Assembly (NCBI GenBank): GCA_020025275.1
Contig: JAHHSI010000002.1
Coordinates: forward strand, 1 to 64,000
Origin: Oscillospiraceae bacterium
Lineage (GTDB): Bacteria > Bacillota > Clostridia > Oscillospirales > Oscillospiraceae
Reading direction: 5' to 3'
DNA length: 64,000 nucleotides
Positions within the stretch are counted from its first letter, which is position 1; each line of letters begins with the position of its first letter. A program made the position numbers and the translations under genes. Shown one piece after another: positions 61,804 through 64,000 of the stretch. The notes beneath the pieces were generated by a model. The model saw nothing but the letters and a program-made list of their open reading frames with translations, had not been told where the DNA came from and did no database searches.

Positions 61804-63771
61804 ATGAAAAAAAACACAGCCAAGCTTACCGCCGCAGCCGCCGGTCTGGCCGGAGCCGGGGCCGCCGTGGTTCTGACAAAGAAAAAGTTGGCAGAGAAAA
61901 AGCCGCATCCTGCCGCCGCAGCCACGGCATCGGAATACCGCAACACGGAACTGGGGATGCACGAGAAGAACAGCAAGGGCATTTACTACACCAATGGCAA
62001 CTATGAGGCGTTTGCCCGCCCCGAAAAGCCGGACGGTGTGGAGCACAAAAGCGCCTATATTGTGGGCAGCGGTCTTGCCGCGCTGTCTGCGGCCTGCTTC
62101 TTGGTCCGCGACGGTCAGATGCCCGGCTCCCAGATCCATATTCTGGAGGCCATGGACATTGCCGGCGGCGCCTGCGACGGCATCAACGACCCTCGCCGGG
62201 GCTATATCATGCGCGGCGGACGTGAAATGGAGAACCATTTTGAGTGCCTGTGGGACCTCTTCCGCAGCATCCCCTCTCTGGAAAAAGAGGGTGCCTCGGT
62301 CCTGGACGAGTTCTATTGGCTCAATAAGCACGACCCCAACTACTCTTTGTGCCGTGCCACGGTGAACCGCGGCCAAGATGCCCACACCGACGGGAAATTT
62401 GATCTGAGCCAGAAGGCCTGCATGGAGATCGTCAAGCTGTTTATGACAAAAGATGAGGACCTGTATGACAAGACCATTGAAGATGTCTTTGATGACGAGG
62501 TGTTCAACTCCACGTTCTGGCTGTACTGGCGCACCATGTTTGCCTTTGAAAACTGGCACAGCGCTTTGGAGATGAAGCTGTACTTCCAGCGCTTCATCCA
62601 CCATATTGCCGGTCTGCCCGATTTCAGCGCCCTCAAGTTCACCCGCTACAACCAGTACGAGTCCCTGATCCTGCCCATGCAGAAGTATCTGGAAAATGCC
62701 GGCGTGGACTTCCGCTTCGGCACGGAGGTCACCAACGTGATCTTTGACATTAAGGACGGCCGCAAGGTGGCCACCGCCATTGAGTGCAAGGTGAACGGTG
62801 CAGAAAACGGTATCCTGCTGACGGAGAATGATCTGGTCTTTGTCACCAACGGCAGCTGCACGGAGGGTACGGTCTATGGCGATCAGAACCACGCCCCCAA
62901 CGGCGATGCCGAGGTGCGCACCAGCGGCTGCTGGAGCCTCTGGAAGAATATCGCCAAGCAGGACCCGGCCTTCGGCCATCCTGAGAAGTTCTGCTCGGAT
63001 ATTGCCAAGACCAACTGGGAGTCGGCCACGGTGACCACACTGGATGACAAGATCCTGCCCTATATCACCAACATCTGCAAGCGTGATCCCCGAACCGGAA
63101 AAGTCGTGACCGGCGGCATTGTCAGCTGCAAGGATTCCAAGTGGCTGATGAGCTGGACCATCAATCGCCAGGGCCAGTTCAAGGAACAGGACCCTGAAAA
63201 GGTGTGCGTCTGGGTGTATGGCCTCTTCACCGACGTCCCCGGTGACTATGTCAAAAAGCCCATGCGGGAGTGCACCGGCAAGGAGATCACGGAGGAGTGG
63301 CTCTATCATATCGGCGTTCCTGTGGCGGAGATCCCGGAGCTGGCGGAAAACAGCGCCGTCTGCGTCCCCACCATGATGCCCTATATCACCGCCTTCTTCA
63401 TGCCGCGGGCCAAGGGCGACCGCCCGGACGTGATCCCGGATGGCTGCATCAACTTCGCCTTCCTGGGCCAGTTTGCCGACACGCCCCGTGACACGGTATT
63501 CACCACGGAGTACTCGGTCCGCACCGCTATGGAGGCCGTATACGGCCTGCTGGGCGTGGACCGTGGAGTTCCGGAGGTGTGGGGCAGCGTGTACGATGTG
63601 CGTGACCTGTTGGAGAGCTCCGTGCGCTTGATGGACGGCAAATCTCCTCTGGACGCCGCATTGCCCGGGCCTCTGGCTGTGCTGAAAAAGCCCCTGCTGA
63701 AGTTTGTCAAAGGCACAGTCCTTGAAAAACTGCTGCGTGATCATCACATTCTTCCGGCGGAAACACGGTAA
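61804..63771 (+). CDS. ohyA: Oleate hydratase (67-kDa myosin-cross-reactive antigen family), N-terminal membrane anchor
   Basis: 655 aa, longer than the usual 560-600. AAAGGTGG precedes the ATG. Residues 8-27 (LTAAAAGLAGAGAAVVLTKK) form a hydrophobic segment absent from the common cytosolic enzymes. The FAD-binding IVGSGLAALSAACFL is at about 67-81, and the conserved MRGGREMENHFECLWDL holds the catalytic-region Glu. The enzyme adds water to the double bond of oleic or linoleic acid to give 10-hydroxy fatty acids, often as a detoxification of unsaturated fatty acids. The TetR gene upstream is the likely regulator. Confidence 0.92.
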   Translation: MKKNTAKLTAAAAGLAGAGAAVVLTKKKLAEKKPHPAAAATASEYRNTELGMHEKNSKGIYYTNGNYEAFARPEKPDGVEHKSAYIVGSGLAALSAACFLVRDGQMPGSQIHILEAMDIAGGACDGINDPRRGYIMRGGREMENHFECLWDLFRSIPSLEKEGASVLDEFYWLNKHDPNYSLCRATVNRGQDAHTDGKFDLSQKACMEIVKLFMTKDEDLYDKTIEDVFDDEVFNSTFWLYWRTMFAFENWHSALEMKLYFQRFIHHIAGLPDFSALKFTRYNQYESLILPMQKYLENAGVDFRFGTEVTNVIFDIKDGRKVATAIECKVNGAENGILLTENDLVFVTNGSCTEGTVYGDQNHAPNGDAEVRTSGCWSLWKNIAKQDPAFGHPEKFCSDIAKTNWESATVTTLDDKILPYITNICKRDPRTGKVVTGGIVSCKDSKWLMSWTINRQGQFKEQDPEKVCVWVYGLFTDVPGDYVKKPMRECTGKEITEEWLYHIGVPVAEIPELAENSAVCVPTMMPYITAFFMPRAKGDRPDVIPDGCINFAFLGQFADTPRDTVFTTEYSVRTAMEAVYGLLGVDRGVPEVWGSVYDVRDLLESSVRLMDGKSPLDAALPGPLAVLKKPLLKFVKGTVLEKLLRDHHILPAETR

Positions 63772-64000
63772 CTGCATACGAGATCCTGCAACCGGGAGCC
63801 ATGAAACGGGCTCCCGGTTCCTTTTTGCCCCATTTTCGTATCGTATTCTGCAAATTTTGTTTTTTTCACAAAATTTGTGCCGTTTCCTTGTACATCGTTC
63901 CCCAACCAGCAGCTCTATGCCCCTCTGCTTTCCCCTTTCGGGTACCGCAGACCCCGACCGCACCGCCAAATTCTGCCCGAACCCGTGCCGCAGGCGGCTC
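63772..64000. other. Downstream region to window end
   Basis: After the terminator no gene is seen. A 10-bp inverted repeat, CAAATTTTGT (63851-63860) with ACAAAATTTG (63868-63877), lies in an AT-rich patch and may be an operator for a gene beyond the window. Confidence 0.5.
63789..63826 (+). terminator. Terminator after oleate hydratase
   Basis: AACCGGGAGCC and GGGCTCCCGGTT stem, then CCTTTTT. Confidence 0.9.

Noticed and set aside
61771..63969. A 732-codon open frame on the minus strand across the oleate hydratase gene
   Set aside because: It is the antisense shadow of a high-GC gene; it has no ribosome binding site and its protein is low-complexity, while the plus-strand frame has clear family motifs.

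Overview
This window looks like chromosome from a moderately GC-rich, spore-forming, gut-type Clostridia (Oscillospiraceae/Ruminococcaceae-like). The evidence is spoIID and a DUF2508-bofA pair, consensus AGGAGG ribosome binding sites, sigma-A promoters of the TTGnnn-17-TATAAT type, an M-box and a yybP-ykoY-type riboswitch, and Firmicute-type families throughout. This is inference from gene content, not a database match. I saw no CRISPR array, prophage, insertion sequence or rRNA. One tRNA (Ser-GGA) is present.

Layout. (1) 1-11410, minus strand: a surface-polysaccharide operon. It has a WbaP/WcaJ-type phosphoglycosyl transferase, then capE-capF-capG (UDP-N-acetyl-L-fucosamine synthesis), a GT2 glycosyltransferase, a LicD-family transferase, a small lipoprotein, and a very large secreted phosphodiester-glycosidase (NAGPA-domain) protein with C-terminal cell-wall-binding-like repeats that runs off the left edge. 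Its AT-rich leader (11411-12285) holds a palindrome and attenuator-like hairpins. (2) 12338-24830: brnQ, an amidohydrolase, a P-type ATPase behind a yybP-ykoY (Mn2+) riboswitch, a DUF2461 protein, a PLP aminotransferase and mreB. (3) 21619-30823, minus: a DNA repair/recombination run, radC-uvrB-(frameshifted small ORF)-uvrA-small membrane protein-recD2-comF. (4) 30977-33756, plus: M-box riboswitch and mgtE, DUF1540, and a TSUP permease split into two half genes. (5) 33788-41148: HtrA-like protease with a two-component system, spoIID, tadA, DUF2508-bofA, DUF1643 and a TtcA-like PP-loop enzyme. (6) 41379-42223: rplM-rpsI. (7) 42779-46778: a second sugar module, a PglF/CapD-like 4,6-dehydratase convergent with a PglE-like aminotransferase and PglC-like phosphoglycosyl transferase. 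(8) 47223-60614: housekeeping and accessory genes, including GNAT, PPC/DUF296, DUF1653, YgjP-type metallopeptidase, two YfcE-type phosphodiesterases, an LCP protein, an orphan MsmX-type ATPase, an AspT-like aminotransferase, an ArsC-family protein, a Smr protein, nfo, a YrvL-like protein, a YgiQ radical SAM protein and a phosphatase-GNAT fusion. (9) 60794-63771: tRNA-Ser, then a TetR regulator and a membrane-anchored oleate hydratase.

How it fits together. Two independent lipid-linked glycan initiation modules are encoded, one making L-FucNAc and one making a 4-amino-4,6-dideoxy-GlcNAc-type sugar. An LCP ligase candidate could attach such glycans to the wall. The first operon pairs a LicD-type phospho-decoration enzyme with a secreted phosphodiester glycosidase that carries wall-binding-like repeats, which suggests making, decorating and then trimming or binding a phosphodiester-containing surface polymer. 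Metal homeostasis is riboswitch-controlled twice (Mg2+ M-box on mgtE; Mn2+ yybP-ykoY on the P-type ATPase).
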